From Streptomyces sp. MUM 203J (lineage in GTDB: Bacteria; Actinomycetota; Actinomycetes; Streptomycetales; Streptomycetaceae), in assembly GCF_022414595.1 (NCBI RefSeq), contig NZ_JADWYO010000003.1:62001-126000 (forward strand): a stretch of DNA of 64,000 nt, written 5' to 3'. The notes under the pieces are model-generated. The model saw nothing but the letters and a program-made list of their open reading frames with translations. It searched no databases and was not told the DNA's origin. The position numbers and the translations under genes are program-made. Each line of letters opens with the position of its first letter. The first letter of the stretch is position 1. Below are positions 26,732 to 36,230 of the stretch, in pieces.

Positions 26732-27619
26732 TCACCGCCGCCCGAGCACCTCCGCGATCCGCACGAAGCCGTCCGTCCCGTGCCCCAGCCCTATCGCGCG
26801 CCGCGCCATCCCCTCGGCCGCGCGCATCACGCCCGCGTCGATGCCGTGGTCCTCGGACGTCTCCACGACATGGGCCATGGACGACACCGCCGAGGTCATC
26901 GGGTTGAGCTCGCCCGAGAACGTGCCGTTCTCCACGTCCCCCGCGACCTCGTCCATCAGCGGCGGCAGAATCGCGGCGATCCCCTTCGCGAACGGTGCCA
27001 GCTCTCCGGGCGTGACACCCTCCGCACCGGCCACCGCGAGCGCGTGGGCGTATCCCGCCATCGAGGTCCAGAAGATGTCGAGCAGTGCGATGTCGTACGC
27101 CGCTGCCCGCCCGACGTCCTCCCCGAGGTGCGTGTGCGTGCCCGGCAGCGCCTCCAGTACGGGCCGCGCTCCCTCGTACAGGTCCTTCGGGCCGCTGTGG
27201 ATGAACACTGCCGCCGGAGTGCCGATCGTCGTGGCCGGAGTCATGATCGCGCCGTCCAGGTAGCGGATGCCGTGCCCGGCGGCCCAAGCGGCCGAACGGC
27301 GGGCCCGGTCGGGTGTGTCGGCGGTGAGGTTCACGAGCGTGCGGCCGTGAAGCGCGGCGGCCACCGGGGCGGGCCGCAGGACGGCGTCGGCCGCCGTGTA
27401 GTCGACCACGCACACCACGGTCACGTCGCTCGCGGCGACCGCAGCCTCGGCGGACGGGGCACTCACCGCGCCACGCGCGACCGGCTCGCGGTCCTTGCCG
27501 GGCGTACGGTTCCAGACGGTGGTGCGCAGCCCGGCGTCCAGGAAGGCCCCGGCCAGGGCGCGGCCCATGGGCCCGAGGCCGAGCACGGTGACGGTGGAGG
27601 GGACGGGGGACGAAGACAT
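26732..27619 (-). CDS. NADPH-dependent imine-reductase / beta-hydroxyacid-dehydrogenase-like enzyme
   Basis: A 295-residue protein. The N-terminal Rossmann domain has VLGLGPMGRALAGAFLDAG and NRTPGK, a NADPH-type loop. The C-terminal all-helical domain resembles imine reductases and reductive aminases (YDIALLDIFWTSMAGYAHAL near 190) rather than classical 3-hydroxyisobutyrate dehydrogenase. At the catalytic Lys position of hydroxyacid dehydrogenases I see no clear GxxGxGxxxKxxN motif, which also favours the imine-reductase group. It is divergent from an HxlR regulator gene that probably controls it. Confidence 0.85.
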   Translation of the reverse strand: MSSSPVPSTVTVLGLGPMGRALAGAFLDAGLRTTVWNRTPGKDREPVARGAVSAPSAEAAVAASDVTVVCVVDYTAADAVLRPAPVAAALHGRTLVNLTADTPDRARRSAAWAAGHGIRYLDGAIMTPATTIGTPAAVFIHSGPKDLYEGARPVLEALPGTHTHLGEDVGRAAAYDIALLDIFWTSMAGYAHALAVAGAEGVTPGELAPFAKGIAAILPPLMDEVAGDVENGTFSGELNPMTSAVSSMAHVVETSEDHGIDAGVMRAAEGMARRAIGLGHGTDGFVRIAEVLGRR

Positions 27620-27622
27620 CGG

Positions 27623-27635
27623 GTAACTCCGTTAC
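27623..27635. promoter_or_regulatory. Probable HxlR operator
   Basis: A perfect inverted repeat GTAAC-TCC-GTTAC lies 3 bp upstream of the imine-reductase-like start codon, in the 85-bp gap shared with the divergent hxlR-type gene. This fits a repressor site read by the neighbouring regulator. Confidence 0.55.
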
Positions 27636-27704
27636 AGGAAGGGTCAGGAGAGAGAGTGCGGCCGGACGGAAGCGGTCGCACGGGAGGAAGCGGGGGAACC
27701 GACG

Positions 27705-28058
27705 ATGACGCGCAGCCGGGCCCGGGACACCGATGTGTGCGGGGTGACCGCCGCGATCGCCGTGATCGACGGCAAGTGGAAGACGCTGCTGCTGTGGCTG
27801 CTCGAATCCGGGCCGCACCGGCCCGGTGAGCTGCGCCGGCGCGCGCCGGGCCTCAGCGAGAAGGTGTTGACTCAGGCCCTCCGCGAGATGGAGGCCGACG
27901 GCCTCGTGCACCGGGAGGCGTACGACGAACTGCCGCTGAAGACCGTGTACTCGCTGACGCCGTTCGGGCGGGACCTGGCCGAGGCGCTGGAACCGCTGGC
28001 CGCATGGGGGCACCGCCGCCTGGAGCGCCTGGTGGAAGCCGAGCGGCAGGCCTTGTGA
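27705..28058 (+). CDS. HxlR-family transcriptional regulator
   Basis: A 117-residue winged-helix regulator. The HxlR core is complete: CGVTAAIAVIDGKWKTLLLW (with the conserved Cys near residue 12), PGELRRRAPGLSEKVLTQAL as recognition helix, and YSLTPFGRDLAEALEPL. HxlR proteins often sense aldehydes or redox state. Divergent layout suggests control of the imine-reductase-like gene. ATG 27705 was chosen by position after GGGGGAACC. Confidence 0.92.
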   Translation: MTRSRARDTDVCGVTAAIAVIDGKWKTLLLWLLESGPHRPGELRRRAPGLSEKVLTQALREMEADGLVHREAYDELPLKTVYSLTPFGRDLAEALEPLAAWGHRRLERLVEAERQAL

Positions 28059-28500
28059 CCTGCTGGGTGTGTGCGGGGGATCCTCCTTCCCTCGGGCGGT
28101 GCGCGGGGCGGCTGATCACCAGGTTCGCTCCGCCCGGCGGGCGTGGACAAGTACCCACAAAAAAGTGGCTACGGACCCACGTGCCGGTGTGGGTGACATC
28201 GCTCGCGAAGCCCGTCGGCTCACTGATCGGCCCGCCCTCCCGGGCACCCCTGCCCCGGGGCGGGGCGGGGGCCCGCGGCCGACGCGCGGACGCGGACGGG
28301 CGACGCCCCGCGGCGTGTTGTCCGGTGAGGGCTCCGGGCGTGCCGGGGCCCTCGTGCGCCGGGGAGTCCGGCGGTCTCCTCGGGGCCGCCCCTGCCCCGC
28401 CGTCCGTCCGGTTCCGGGCTGTCGCCCGCGCTTCCCGACGGCCGGAAAGCCCCGCACTCGCCTGCTCGACAGCAAGCATCTGCTTGCAATAGTTAGCGGG
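28059..28500. other. Gene-free region upstream of the XRE regulator
   Basis: A 442-bp gap. Except for the promoter/operator at its right end I see no gene. A small AT-richer island (ACCCACAAAAAAGTGGCT near 28152) contains a short CCAC...GTGG inverted repeat. Confidence 0.45.
28466..28495 (+). promoter_or_regulatory. Promoter with embedded operator for the XRE regulator
   Basis: TCGACA (28466-28471) and TAGTTA (28490-28495) are 18 bp apart. The spacer contains a perfect palindrome GCAAGCA-TC-TGCTTGC (28472-28487). A transcript from here would start about at the ATG at 28501. The geometry fits autorepression by the HTH protein. Confidence 0.6.
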
Positions 28501-28908
28501 ATGCTGCACGATCGGGGCATGGCATCGCTCAATGTCGGCAGTCTCGGCGAGTTCCTCCGCGAGCAGCGGCGCAGCGCGCAGCTCTCGTTGCGGCAGCTCG
28601 CGGAGGCGGCCGGGGTGTCGAACCCGTACCTGAGCCAGATCGAGCGCGGGCTGCGGAAGCCCAGCGCGGAGGTGCTCCAGCAGGTCGCCAAGGCGCTGCG
28701 GATCTCCGCCGAGACGCTGTACGTGCGCGCCGGGATCCTGGACGAGCAGGGCCGGGAGGACCTGGAGACGCGGGCCGCCATCCTCGCGGACCCGGCGATC
28801 AGCGAGCGGCAGAAGCAGGTGCTCCTCCAGATCTACGACTCGTTCCGCAAGGAGAACGCGGCCGAGGCCGCCGAGAGCGGTGCGAGCGGTGCCACGACCG
28901 AAGCCTGA
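28501..28908 (+). CDS. XRE-family HTH regulator
   Basis: A 135-residue protein from ATG 28501, which would be leaderless from the promoter just upstream; ATG 28519 (MASLNVGSLGEFL) is an alternative. The HTH (~14-75: LREQRRSAQLSLRQLAEAAG, VSNPYLSQIERGLRKPSAEV) is well conserved. The C-terminal ~60 residues are an acidic helix region. The gene downstream encodes an HbhA-like surface protein, a combination conserved in streptomycetes as far as I recall. Confidence 0.88.
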   Translation: MLHDRGMASLNVGSLGEFLREQRRSAQLSLRQLAEAAGVSNPYLSQIERGLRKPSAEVLQQVAKALRISAETLYVRAGILDEQGREDLETRAAILADPAISERQKQVLLQIYDSFRKENAAEAAESGASGATTEA

Positions 28909-28936
28909 CCCGCGCAACACGGGAGGAACCGAATCC

Positions 28937-29431
28937 ATGGCCATCATCGACGAGCTGCGCACCCCCCTCTACTTCGCCGCCGGCACGGCCGACCTCGCCG
29001 TCCAGCAGGCGCGCAGGATCGCCGCCGAGGCGCCGGCCCGCATCGACCAGGTCCGTCAGACCGACCCGAAGGCCGTGCAGGAGAAGGTGACCGCCCAGGC
29101 CAAGGAGGCGCAGGCGGTCGTCCAGGCCAAGTTCACCGAGCTGGTGGGCGGCTTCGACGCCGAGCAGCTGAAGAAGCTCGGGGAGAGCGCCCAGGGGCTC
29201 GCCCTGCGCGGAGTCGGCGTCGCCGCCGAGTACGCGGTCAGGGCGCGCGAGACGTACGAGAAGGTCGCGGAGCACGGCGAGCAGACCGTGAAGGTGTGGC
29301 GCGGCGAGGACGCCGAGGGGGGCGCGGAGCGCGGCACGGTCACCGAGATCGCCGTCGCCGTCGAGCCCGAGGCGAAGGCCGGGCCCGAGGACAGGACCGA
29401 GCCCGGGGCCAAGGCCGAGCCCGGGAAGTAG
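28937..29431 (+). CDS. Heparin-binding-hemagglutinin-like coiled-coil protein
   Basis: A 164-residue protein (MAIIDELRTPLYFAAGTADL) whose N-terminal ~120 residues form a long amphipathic helix region rich in Ala, Glu, Gln and Lys, as in mycobacterial HbhA. The C-terminal tail has alternating Lys/Glu/Pro segments (EPEAKAGPEDRTEPGAKAEP) rather than the Lys-rich repeats of true HbhA. No signal peptide is visible. It starts 28 bp after the XRE gene and is probably co-transcribed. Confidence 0.75.
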   Translation: MAIIDELRTPLYFAAGTADLAVQQARRIAAEAPARIDQVRQTDPKAVQEKVTAQAKEAQAVVQAKFTELVGGFDAEQLKKLGESAQGLALRGVGVAAEYAVRARETYEKVAEHGEQTVKVWRGEDAEGGAERGTVTEIAVAVEPEAKAGPEDRTEPGAKAEPGK

Positions 29432-29550
29432 GGGTCGCAGGTGTACGCCCGGTCGGCGGTGGGGAACCTCTGTCGGCCGGGCACATTCACGGGACCCGGG
29501 GCGTTGTACGGGTACCGTGGCAGCGAGGCGCTTCAACCACTTCCTAGGCG

Positions 29551-29895
29551 GTGCTCACGATGCTGATGTCCGGGTTCCAGTCCCTGATGGGGCTGCTCTT
29601 CCTCGCCATGGCCGTCTTGGCGGTGGTGGCGCTGGTCTTCGCCGTCCTCGCGCGTGAGGACGCCTACCGCGCCGCCGACAAGCAGACCAAGAAGTTCTGG
29701 CTGATCATCCTGGGCATCACGGTCGTGATCGACCTGTTCCTGCCGATCCTGTTCCTCCAGATCGCCGGTCTCATCGCTTCGATCGTCTTCATGGTGGACG
29801 TCCGCCCCGCGCTCCGGCAGGTCTCCGGCGGCGGTCCCCGCCGCGGCGGCTCCAGCAGCGACGGGCCGTACGGCCCCTACAACGGCGGCCGGTAG
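29551..29895 (+). CDS. DUF2516 membrane protein
   Basis: A 114-residue protein with hydrophobic helices at ~10-35, ~48-68 and ~72-90 and a Gly/Arg/Ser-rich tail. The REDAYRAADKQTKKFWLIIL stretch between helices is typical of DUF2516. GTG 29551 or ATG 29560 could be the start. Function unknown. Confidence 0.85.
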   Translation: MLTMLMSGFQSLMGLLFLAMAVLAVVALVFAVLAREDAYRAADKQTKKFWLIILGITVVIDLFLPILFLQIAGLIASIVFMVDVRPALRQVSGGGPRRGGSSSDGPYGPYNGGR

Positions 29896-29922
29896 GCGCC
29901 TGCCCCCAGGGGCCGTCCGAGG

Positions 29923-31164
29923 TCAGGCCCGGCCCGCCCGGTCCAGCAGCAGTACCGCCACATCGTCCGTCAGCTCGCCGCCGTTCAGCGTGCGCACCTC
30001 CGCCACGGCCGCCTCCAGCAGCTCCTCGCCGCCCAGCTCGCGTCCCAGCAGCGCGTCGACCATCGCGACCATGCCCTCCTGGCCCAGCCGCGGTGACCCG
30101 GGCCCCGCCGAGCGGCCCTCGATCAGGCCGTCCGTGTACATCATCAGGCTCCACGCGCCGCCCAGCTCGACCTGGCGGCGCGGCCAGCGGGCGCGCGGCA
30201 GCAGGCCCAGTGCGGGGCCCCCGTCCTCGTACGGGAGGAGCCGCGCCCCCTGTCCGGGGCGGGCGACCAGCGGCGCCGGGTGCCCGGCCAGGCACAGCCC
30301 GGCGCGGCGCCCGTCCGGGGCGATGTCCACAGTGCACAGGGTCGCGAAGATCTCCTCGCTCTCCCGCTCGTGCTCCAGCACCTGCTGGAGGGTCGACAGC
30401 AGCTCGTCGCCGCACAGCCCCGCGAAGGTCAGGGCCCGCCACGCGATGCGCAGCTCCACGCCCAGCGCCGCCTCGTCCGGGCCGTGCCCGCACACGTCAC
30501 CGATCATGGCGTGCACGGTGCCGTCCGGGGTGCGGACCGTGTCGTAGAAGTCGCCGCCCAGCAGAGCGCGCTGGCGGCCCGGCCGGTACCGGGCGGCGAA
30601 CCGCAGGTCCGAGCCCTGGAGCAGCGGCGTCGGCAGCAGGCCCCGCTCCAGGCGGGCGTTCTCCTGGGCCCGCAGCCGGGACTCGGCCAGTTTCACCTGC
30701 ACCGAGTCGGCCCGTTTGCGCTCCACCGCGTACCGGATGGCCCGGCTGAGCAGCGGCCCGTCCAGCTCCTCCCGGAACAGCCGGTCCTGCGCCCCGGCCC
30801 GTACGGCCTCCGCGGCGAGTTCGGCCCGCTCGGACGTGGCCAGGACGAGCACGGCGTGGCGTGGGGCGACTTCCAGGACGCGGCGCAGCGCCGCGAGCGG
30901 GTCGTCGGCCTCACGGCGGGTGTCGGCCGCGAGGTCCAGGTCGAGCAGCACACAGTGCACGTCGTCGGTGAGCAGCCGCTCGGCCTCGGTGAGGTTGCGG
31001 GCCGTGCGGATACGGACCCGGCCGCCGGCCGCGTCGACCAGCTCGGGCACGGTGAACGTTCCCGCGGGGTCGTCCTCGACCAGCAGCAGGGTCAGGTCCC
31101 CGCTCGGTACGCCGGGCGGTTGCACCCTCTGTCGCTGTACGGGCGCGGGCGCGGGTACGGGCAT
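29923..31164 (-). CDS. PP2C-type (SpoIIE-like) serine phosphatase with receiver domain
   Basis: A 413-residue protein. I chose ATG 31164 (GGAGGGAAGG before it). Residues ~20-145 form a response-regulator-like domain (LLLVEDDPAGTF, CVLLDLDLA), but the usual switch Lys is not obvious (AGAQDRLFREELDG). A short helical linker leads to a SpoIIE/PP2C domain (~185-410) with metal-binding Asp in GGDFYDTV, GDVCGHGPDEAAL, MMYTDGLIEGR and GELTDDVAVLLL. It probably dephosphorylates an anti-anti-sigma factor. Confidence 0.88.
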   Translation of the reverse strand: MPVPAPAPVQRQRVQPPGVPSGDLTLLLVEDDPAGTFTVPELVDAAGGRVRIRTARNLTEAERLLTDDVHCVLLDLDLAADTRREADDPLAALRRVLEVAPRHAVLVLATSERAELAAEAVRAGAQDRLFREELDGPLLSRAIRYAVERKRADSVQVKLAESRLRAQENARLERGLLPTPLLQGSDLRFAARYRPGRQRALLGGDFYDTVRTPDGTVHAMIGDVCGHGPDEAALGVELRIAWRALTFAGLCGDELLSTLQQVLEHERESEEIFATLCTVDIAPDGRRAGLCLAGHPAPLVARPGQGARLLPYEDGGPALGLLPRARWPRRQVELGGAWSLMMYTDGLIEGRSAGPGSPRLGQEGMVAMVDALLGRELGGEELLEAAVAEVRTLNGGELTDDVAVLLLDRAGRA

Positions 31165-31388
31165 CGGTTCGGTTTCCTTCCCTCCCCCCGAGGGCCGCGG
31201 GCGGGGTGTCAGGTCGACGTCCCGCCGCCCCGGACCATAGCGGCACACGGGGCCCGAACGGAATGGTGATCACCGAAGAGCCGGCGGCATATGACCCGCA
31301 AGCGGGAGGTAGTCGGGCACGTTCCCATGAGGAACATCACGCCGGGTCGGGGAGCTGCCGAAGCGGAGCGCCTTGTTGCCGTACGGCC

Positions 31389-32498
31389 CTATTTGTCCGG
31401 GCGGACCACGCCGAGGATCGGCATCGAGCCCGCGCCCGCCACCGTCACGTCCCGGCCGGGACGCGGGGCGTGGACCATCGAGCCGTCGCCTATGTACATC
31501 CCCACGTGCGTCGCGTCCGCGTAGTAGATGATCAGGTCGCCCGGCCGCATGTCCTTCACCGCCACGCGCGGCAGCAGCCGCCACTGTTCCTGCGACGTGC
31601 GCGGTATGCCCCGGCCCGCGGTGCCCCACGCGCGCTGCGTCAGCCCCGAGCAGTCGTACGAGTCCGGGCCTTCCGCCCCCCACACGTACGGCTTGCCGAT
31701 CTGGGCCGTCGCGAACGCGATCGCGTCCCTGCCCTGCGGGCTCGCCGCGCGGTTGATCTCCTTCAGCGCGCCCGACTCCAGCCAGGCCGTCTGCTGCCGC
31801 TGCCGGTCCCGCTGCTCCAGCTCGCGCAGCCGCGTCCGCTCCTCGGCCGCCAGCCGCGACTCCAGCTTCTCCGCGGCGGCGATCTTCTCGTCGATGTGCT
31901 TCCGGGCCTCCTGCTGCGCGGACCGGTGCTGCTCCAGCCTGTTCCACTCGGTGCCGGCGTCCTGCGTGTACGTCTCCAGGTCCTGCTGGCGCCGCTCCAG
32001 CTCCGCGAGCAGGTCCCGCGTCGCCTTCTGTCCCTGTACGAGGCGTCCGGCGCCGTCCAGGAAGAGCTGCGGGTCGTCGGTGAGCACCAGCCTGGCCTCT
32101 TCCGGTATGCCGCCGCTGCGGTACTGGGCGCGGGCCGCCGCACCCGCGCGCTGCCGCAGCCGGTCGATGCGGGTCCGGCCGTCCGCGATGGCCCGGGAGA
32201 GCCGCGCGATCTCGGCGGACTGCTTCTCGGCCTGCTCCTCCGCGAGGTTGTACGCGTCCGTGGCGGCGCCGGCCTGGCGGTACAGGCCCTCGATCTCGGC
32301 GCGGACGTCCTCCAGGCTCTTCTTGCGGGTGCCGTCCGCCTCCCGGGGGCCGCCGGGGGCGGGGCTCGGCGCAGCGTGGGCGGGAGGGGCGACGGCGACG
32401 TTCGCGGCCGTGGTCGCGAGGACGGTCAGGGCGCAGGTCAGCGCACAGGCCGCGGCGAGCGCGCTCGCCGCGCGGCGGCGTCGGTCCACAGGCTTCAC
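31389..32498 (-). CDS. Secreted NlpC/P60 (C40) peptidoglycan hydrolase with coiled coil
   Basis: A 369-residue precursor from GTG 32498, which follows GGAGGGGG. A signal peptide (~10-45, ending AHA-A) precedes a long coiled coil (~60-235, rich in Glu, Arg, Gln and Lys), as in RipA-type hydrolases. The C-terminal NlpC/P60 domain (~250-365) has the catalytic Cys in DSYDCSGLTQ, His in ATHVGMYIGDG and a further polar residue in MVHAPRPG. It cleaves peptide stems in the cell wall. I looked for a ydaO-type leader and did not see one. Confidence 0.92.
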   Translation of the reverse strand: MKPVDRRRRAASALAAACALTCALTVLATTAANVAVAPPAHAAPSPAPGGPREADGTRKKSLEDVRAEIEGLYRQAGAATDAYNLAEEQAEKQSAEIARLSRAIADGRTRIDRLRQRAGAAARAQYRSGGIPEEARLVLTDDPQLFLDGAGRLVQGQKATRDLLAELERRQQDLETYTQDAGTEWNRLEQHRSAQQEARKHIDEKIAAAEKLESRLAAEERTRLRELEQRDRQRQQTAWLESGALKEINRAASPQGRDAIAFATAQIGKPYVWGAEGPDSYDCSGLTQRAWGTAGRGIPRTSQEQWRLLPRVAVKDMRPGDLIIYYADATHVGMYIGDGSMVHAPRPGRDVTVAGAGSMPILGVVRPDK

Positions 32499-32666
32499 AG
32501 GTCCCCCTCCTGGCATACCTGGCGGCGAACGCGGGCTGACTTACCGTCAGTAACATGTGTGCCCAGGCGATCGTGCCATGTCACCCGCGAAAGTAACAGG
32601 CCGCGGTGACGGCGAGAGGGTGCGGGGCGTGGCCCTGCGGACGACCTGCCGCGCCGGGCGGCGTCC

Positions 32667-33497
32667 TCAAACTCCCTGCCCCGCCCACCCCCTGGGCGCC
32701 AGCGCCTCCCACCGCACCGTCAGCTCCCCCTGCCGCAGCCGCCTCCGCCCGTCCGCCAGGGGCCAGTCGGCCGCCAGCGCCCCCGCCGCGGCGATCCAGC
32801 GCTGCCGGGCGCCGAGCGAGGCGTACGGGGCCGCCGCGGCCCACGCCCGGTCGAAGTCGCGCAGGAACGTGTGCACCGGCTCGCCCGGCACGTTCCGGTG
32901 GATCAGCGCCTTCGGAAGCCGCTCCGCCAGGTCCGACGGCCGCTCCAGCGAGCCGAGCCGGGTGGCGAACGTCACCGTGCGCGGCCCCTCGGGCCCCAGC
33001 GCCACCCACACATGGCGGCGGCCGATCTCGTCGCAGGTGCCCTCCACCAGCAGCCCGTCCGGTGCCAGCCGCGCGCACAGCCGGGCCCACACGGCGGCGA
33101 CGGCGTCCTCGTCGTACTGGCGCAGCACGTTCGCCGCGCGGATCAGCGCGACCGGCCCGTCCACCGGCACCTCGAAGCCGCCGTGCCGGAAGTCCAGGCC
33201 CTCGCACGCGTAGGGAGCGGCGGCGGCCACCCGCCCCGGGTCGATCTCGACGCCCACCACCCGCGCGCGCGGGTCGGCGTCCGCGCGCAGCCGCGCCAGC
33301 AGCTCGACGGCGGTCCAGGGCGCGGCCCCGTACCCCAGGTCCACGGCGACCGGCGGGGCGGCGCCGCGGCGCAGGGCGGGTCCGTGCGCCGCGGCGATCC
33401 AGCGGTCCATGCGGCGCAGCCGGTTCGGGTTGGTGGTCCCGCGGGTGGGCGCGCCGACGGGACGGCTGCCGGGGGAACGGGAACTGCGCGGGGCCAT
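32667..33497 (-). CDS. Class I SAM-dependent methyltransferase
   Basis: A 276-residue protein from ATG 33497. The SAM-binding motif I is [18 protein letters not shown], with the acidic motif II in [11 protein letters not shown] and a motif IV-like [11 protein letters not shown]. The C-terminal half (~150-270) has no familiar signature. It is divergent from mshA with a 379-bp spacer; the pair appears together in other streptomycetes as far as I recall. The substrate is unknown. Confidence 0.8.
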   Translation of the reverse strand: MAPRSSRSPGSRPVGAPTRGTTNPNRLRRMDRWIAAAHGPALRRGAAPPVAVDLGYGAAPWTAVELLARLRADADPRARVVGVEIDPGRVAAAAPYACEGLDFRHGGFEVPVDGPVALIRAANVLRQYDEDAVAAVWARLCARLAPDGLLVEGTCDEIGRRHVWVALGPEGPRTVTFATRLGSLERPSDLAERLPKALIHRNVPGEPVHTFLRDFDRAWAAAAPYASLGARQRWIAAAGALAADWPLADGRRRLRQGELTVRWEALAPRGWAGQGV

Positions 33498-33876
33498 GAC
33501 GACGAGCGTAGACGCTCGAGAACCGCCCGCCCCGCGCGTGGAGGCGCGCAGGCGGCGGGCCCGGGACGCCGGGCCGCGCCCACGGTCTCGCGACGGGGCG
33601 CGCACTGCCGCGAGGATCCCGCTGCCCGGCCGCTCGCACACGAGGGCAGGGAGTGGCCTGCGTGGGAGGCGCCGGGGACCGTCCCGGCCGCCCGGCCCGG
33701 GCCCGCCCCGCCGCTTCCACCCCGTAATGAATTGGCAAAGCGGAAATGAAGCGGGACGTCTCGGTGTTCTCCCCCTGCGGAGAGGGGACCGGACGCCGCC
33801 GTCCACCCTCTCCGTCGCTGTGCCCGCTCAGCCCGATGAACCTGGTAGACGCGCCCTGATCGGAAGGACCGACGAC
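33498..33876. other. Divergent spacer upstream of mshA
   Basis: 379 bp without a gene. It contains a somewhat less GC-rich stretch (TAATGAATTGGCAAAGCGGAAATGAA, shown here only as its position 33724-33749) that may belong to the mshA promoter. No clear operator symmetry is visible. Confidence 0.4.
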
Positions 33877-35238
33877 GTGAGCCAGTACGTGTCCCGGCTC
33901 GCCGGCACCCTGGTACCGCCGCCCCGGCTCCGGATGCCCGGACGCCCCCGGGCGATCCGCGGGCACCGCGCCCCCCGCCGGGTCGCCATGCTCAGCGTGC
34001 ACACGTCCCCGCTGCACCAGCCCGGCACGGGCGACGCGGGGGGCATGAACGTGTACATCGTGGAGCTGGCCAGGCGCCTCGCCGCGATCGACGTCGAGGT
34101 CGAGATCTTCACCCGCACCACGGCGGCCGGGCTGCCCCCGTCGGTGGAGCTGGCGCCGGGCGTGCTCGTACGGCATGTCGAAGCGGGACCGTACGGGGGG
34201 CTGAGCAAGGAGGACCTGCCGGCCCAGCTGTGCGCCTTCACCCACGGCGTCATGCGCGCCTGGGCCGGGCACCGGCCCGGGCACTACGACCTGGTGCACT
34301 CCCACTACTGGCTCAGCGGGCACGTCGGCTGGCTGGCGGCCGAGCGGTGGGGCGCCCCGCTGGTGCACGCGATGCACACGATGGCCAAGGTCAAGAACGC
34401 GGCGCTCGCCGCGGGCGACACCCCGGAGCCCGAGTCCCGGGTGATCGGGGAGACCCAGATCGTACGGGCCTCCGACCGGCTCATCGCCAACACGGACGGC
34501 GAGGCGGAGGAGCTGGTCCACCACTACGAGGCGGACCCCGCGCGGGTGGCGGTGGTCCACCCGGGGGTGAACCTGGACCGGTTCCGCCCGGCCGACGGCC
34601 GGGCCGCGGCCCGCGCCCGGCTGGGCCTGCCCCAGGAGGCGTTCATCCCTCTGTTCGCGGGCCGCATACAGCCCCTGAAGGCTCCGGACGTGCTGCTGCA
34701 CGCGGCGGCGCGGCTGCTCGACGAGGACCCGTCGCTGCGGGGCCGGATGGTCGTCCCCGTCGTCGGCGGGCCCAGCGGCAGCGGCCTGGCCAAACCGGAG
34801 GGCCTGCAGAAGCTGGCAGCCCGGCTGGGCGTCGCGGACGTGGTGCGCTTCCACCCGCCGGTGGCCCAGCAGGGGCTGGCCGACTGGTTCCGCGCGGCCA
34901 GCGTGCTGGTCATGCCCTCGCACAGCGAGTCCTTCGGCCTGGTCGCCATCGAGGCGCAGGCCACCGGCACGCCGGTCGTCGCGGCGTCCGTGGGGGGCCT
35001 GCCGGTGGCGGTCCGGCACGACGAGACCGGCTATCTGGTGGACGGCCACGACCCGGCCGACTACGCGCGCGTGCTGCGCCGTTTCGTCGACGACCCGACC
35101 CGGGTGCCCCGCATGGGCGAGGCGGCGGCACGGCACGCCCGCTCGTTCGGCTGGGAGCGTGCGGCGTCGGCCACGGCCGAGGTGTACGCGGCTGCGATGC
35201 ACGAGCACCGCCGTCGCGTACGCTCGCCCCATGGCTGA
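33877..35238 (+). CDS. mshA: D-inositol-3-phosphate glycosyltransferase
   Basis: A 453-residue GT4 (GT-B fold) enzyme. It transfers GlcNAc from UDP-GlcNAc to inositol 3-phosphate, the first step of mycothiol synthesis. The GTG at 33877 follows GGAAGGACC. The N-terminal domain has the [17 protein letters not shown] loop, and the C-terminal domain has [35 protein letters not shown] and [12 protein letters not shown] (the E-X7-E donor site). Length and motifs match MshA. Its end overlaps the YbjN gene by 8 bp. Confidence 0.96.
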   Translation: MSQYVSRLAGTLVPPPRLRMPGRPRAIRGHRAPRRVAMLSVHTSPLHQPGTGDAGGMNVYIVELARRLAAIDVEVEIFTRTTAAGLPPSVELAPGVLVRHVEAGPYGGLSKEDLPAQLCAFTHGVMRAWAGHRPGHYDLVHSHYWLSGHVGWLAAERWGAPLVHAMHTMAKVKNAALAAGDTPEPESRVIGETQIVRASDRLIANTDGEAEELVHHYEADPARVAVVHPGVNLDRFRPADGRAAARARLGLPQEAFIPLFAGRIQPLKAPDVLLHAAARLLDEDPSLRGRMVVPVVGGPSGSGLAKPEGLQKLAARLGVADVVRFHPPVAQQGLADWFRAASVLVMPSHSESFGLVAIEAQATGTPVVAASVGGLPVAVRHDETGYLVDGHDPADYARVLRRFVDDPTRVPRMGEAAARHARSFGWERAASATAEVYAAAMHEHRRRVRSPHG

Positions 35239-35719
35239 CGCACAGCAGATCATCGAGCGGACCCTGCAGGACGCCGACCTGACCTGGGAGTCACCCGAGC
35301 AGGGCGCGTACGTGGTCACCCTCCCCGGCACCAACAAGCTGTCGACCACCCTCTCCCTGCGCCTCGGCAACCACTCCCTGTCCCTGAACGCCTTCGTGAT
35401 CCGCCACCCGGACGAGAACGAGTCCGGCGTCCACCGCTGGCTGCTGGAGCGCAACCTGAAGCTGTACGGCGTCGGCTTCGCCGTCGACCCGCTCGGGGAC
35501 GTCTACCTGACCGGCAAGCTCCCCCTGTCCGCCGTCACCCCGGAGGAGCTGGACCGCCTGATGGGCTCCGTCCTGGAGGCGGCGGACGGTGCCTTCAACA
35601 CCCTCCTGGAGCTGGGCTTCGCGTCCGCCATCCGCAAGGAGTACGAGTGGCGGGTCTCCCGCGGCGAATCGACCCGCAACCTGGAGGCCTTCGCCCACCT
35701 GACGCAGCCGTCGGGGTGA
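35231..35719 (+). CDS. YbjN-domain protein
   Basis: A 162-residue cytoplasmic protein ([20 protein letters not shown]) with a YbjN / type III secretion chaperone-like alpha/beta fold: [20 protein letters not shown] and [20 protein letters not shown]. It overlaps the 3' end of mshA and is co-transcribed. Function unknown; the mshA-ybjN pairing is conserved in Streptomyces as far as I recall. Confidence 0.88.
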   Translation: MADAQQIIERTLQDADLTWESPEQGAYVVTLPGTNKLSTTLSLRLGNHSLSLNAFVIRHPDENESGVHRWLLERNLKLYGVGFAVDPLGDVYLTGKLPLSAVTPEELDRLMGSVLEAADGAFNTLLELGFASAIRKEYEWRVSRGESTRNLEAFAHLTQPSG

Positions 35720-35786
35720 CCTGCGGACGGGACGCCGCCTGACGGCCCCGGGCGGGTCTGCACGAGGCCGAAGCGTCGGCCGTGCC

Positions 35787-36230
35787 TTACGACCAACCGT
35801 GTTCGGTGAGCGGCTCGCCCCCTTCGAGGTAGCCGAGCAGCCCGGCGGCGGGGTACTCGATGATGTCCTCGGGCAGCTCGTGCACGGACCACCAGCGCAG
35901 GTCGAGACACTTCTCGGGCTCGCGGTTGACCGGCTCGCCCTGCCACGTCGTGGCCAGGAAGAACAGGCCGATTCGCTCAACCTCGGGACTCTGCTTGTGG
36001 TGCACGACGTGCACAAGCCGCAGGCGCTCGGGGTCGACCTCGACGCCGGTCTCTTCCCGCAGCTCGCGTGCGGCGCCGATGGTGAGCGGCTCGCCGGCGT
36101 CGAGCTTGCCCGAGGGGGCGTGCCACTGGCCGTAGCCGTACGGGCCCCCGCGCTGTGACAACAGGATCTTGTCGCCGTCGCGCAGGATCACATGCGTGTC
36201 GATCACGGGGGTCGCGGGTGATGCGTTCAT
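35787..36230 (-). CDS. NUDIX hydrolase
   Basis: A 147-residue protein from ATG 36230. The Nudix box is visible as GKLDAGEPLTIGAARELREE plus TGVEVDP (GX5EX7REUXEEXGU pattern). Trp-rich strands (LRWWSVHELPED) surround it. It should hydrolyse a nucleoside diphosphate derivative. Its start codon overlaps by 4 bp the stop of the decayed gene upstream, so it was once the second gene of a coupled pair. Confidence 0.9.
   Translation of the reverse strand: MNASPATPVIDTHVILRDGDKILLSQRGGPYGYGQWHAPSGKLDAGEPLTIGAARELREETGVEVDPERLRLVHVVHHKQSPEVERIGLFFLATTWQGEPVNREPEKCLDLRWWSVHELPEDIIEYPAAGLLGYLEGGEPLTEHGWS

Noticed and set aside
25434..28013. A very long minus-strand open frame across the ATP-grasp and imine-reductase region
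   Set aside because: Covers intergenic DNA and genes on both strands; no domain, only composition.
32499..32666. ydaO-type c-di-AMP riboswitch before the NlpC/P60 gene
   Set aside because: The leader is short and I could not find the conserved core; only a TTAC-N5-GTAA inverted repeat is present.
32581..35454. A 957-codon open frame opposite the methyltransferase and mshA genes
   Set aside because: Shadow of mshA and the neighbouring genes; low-complexity composition and no ribosome-binding site.
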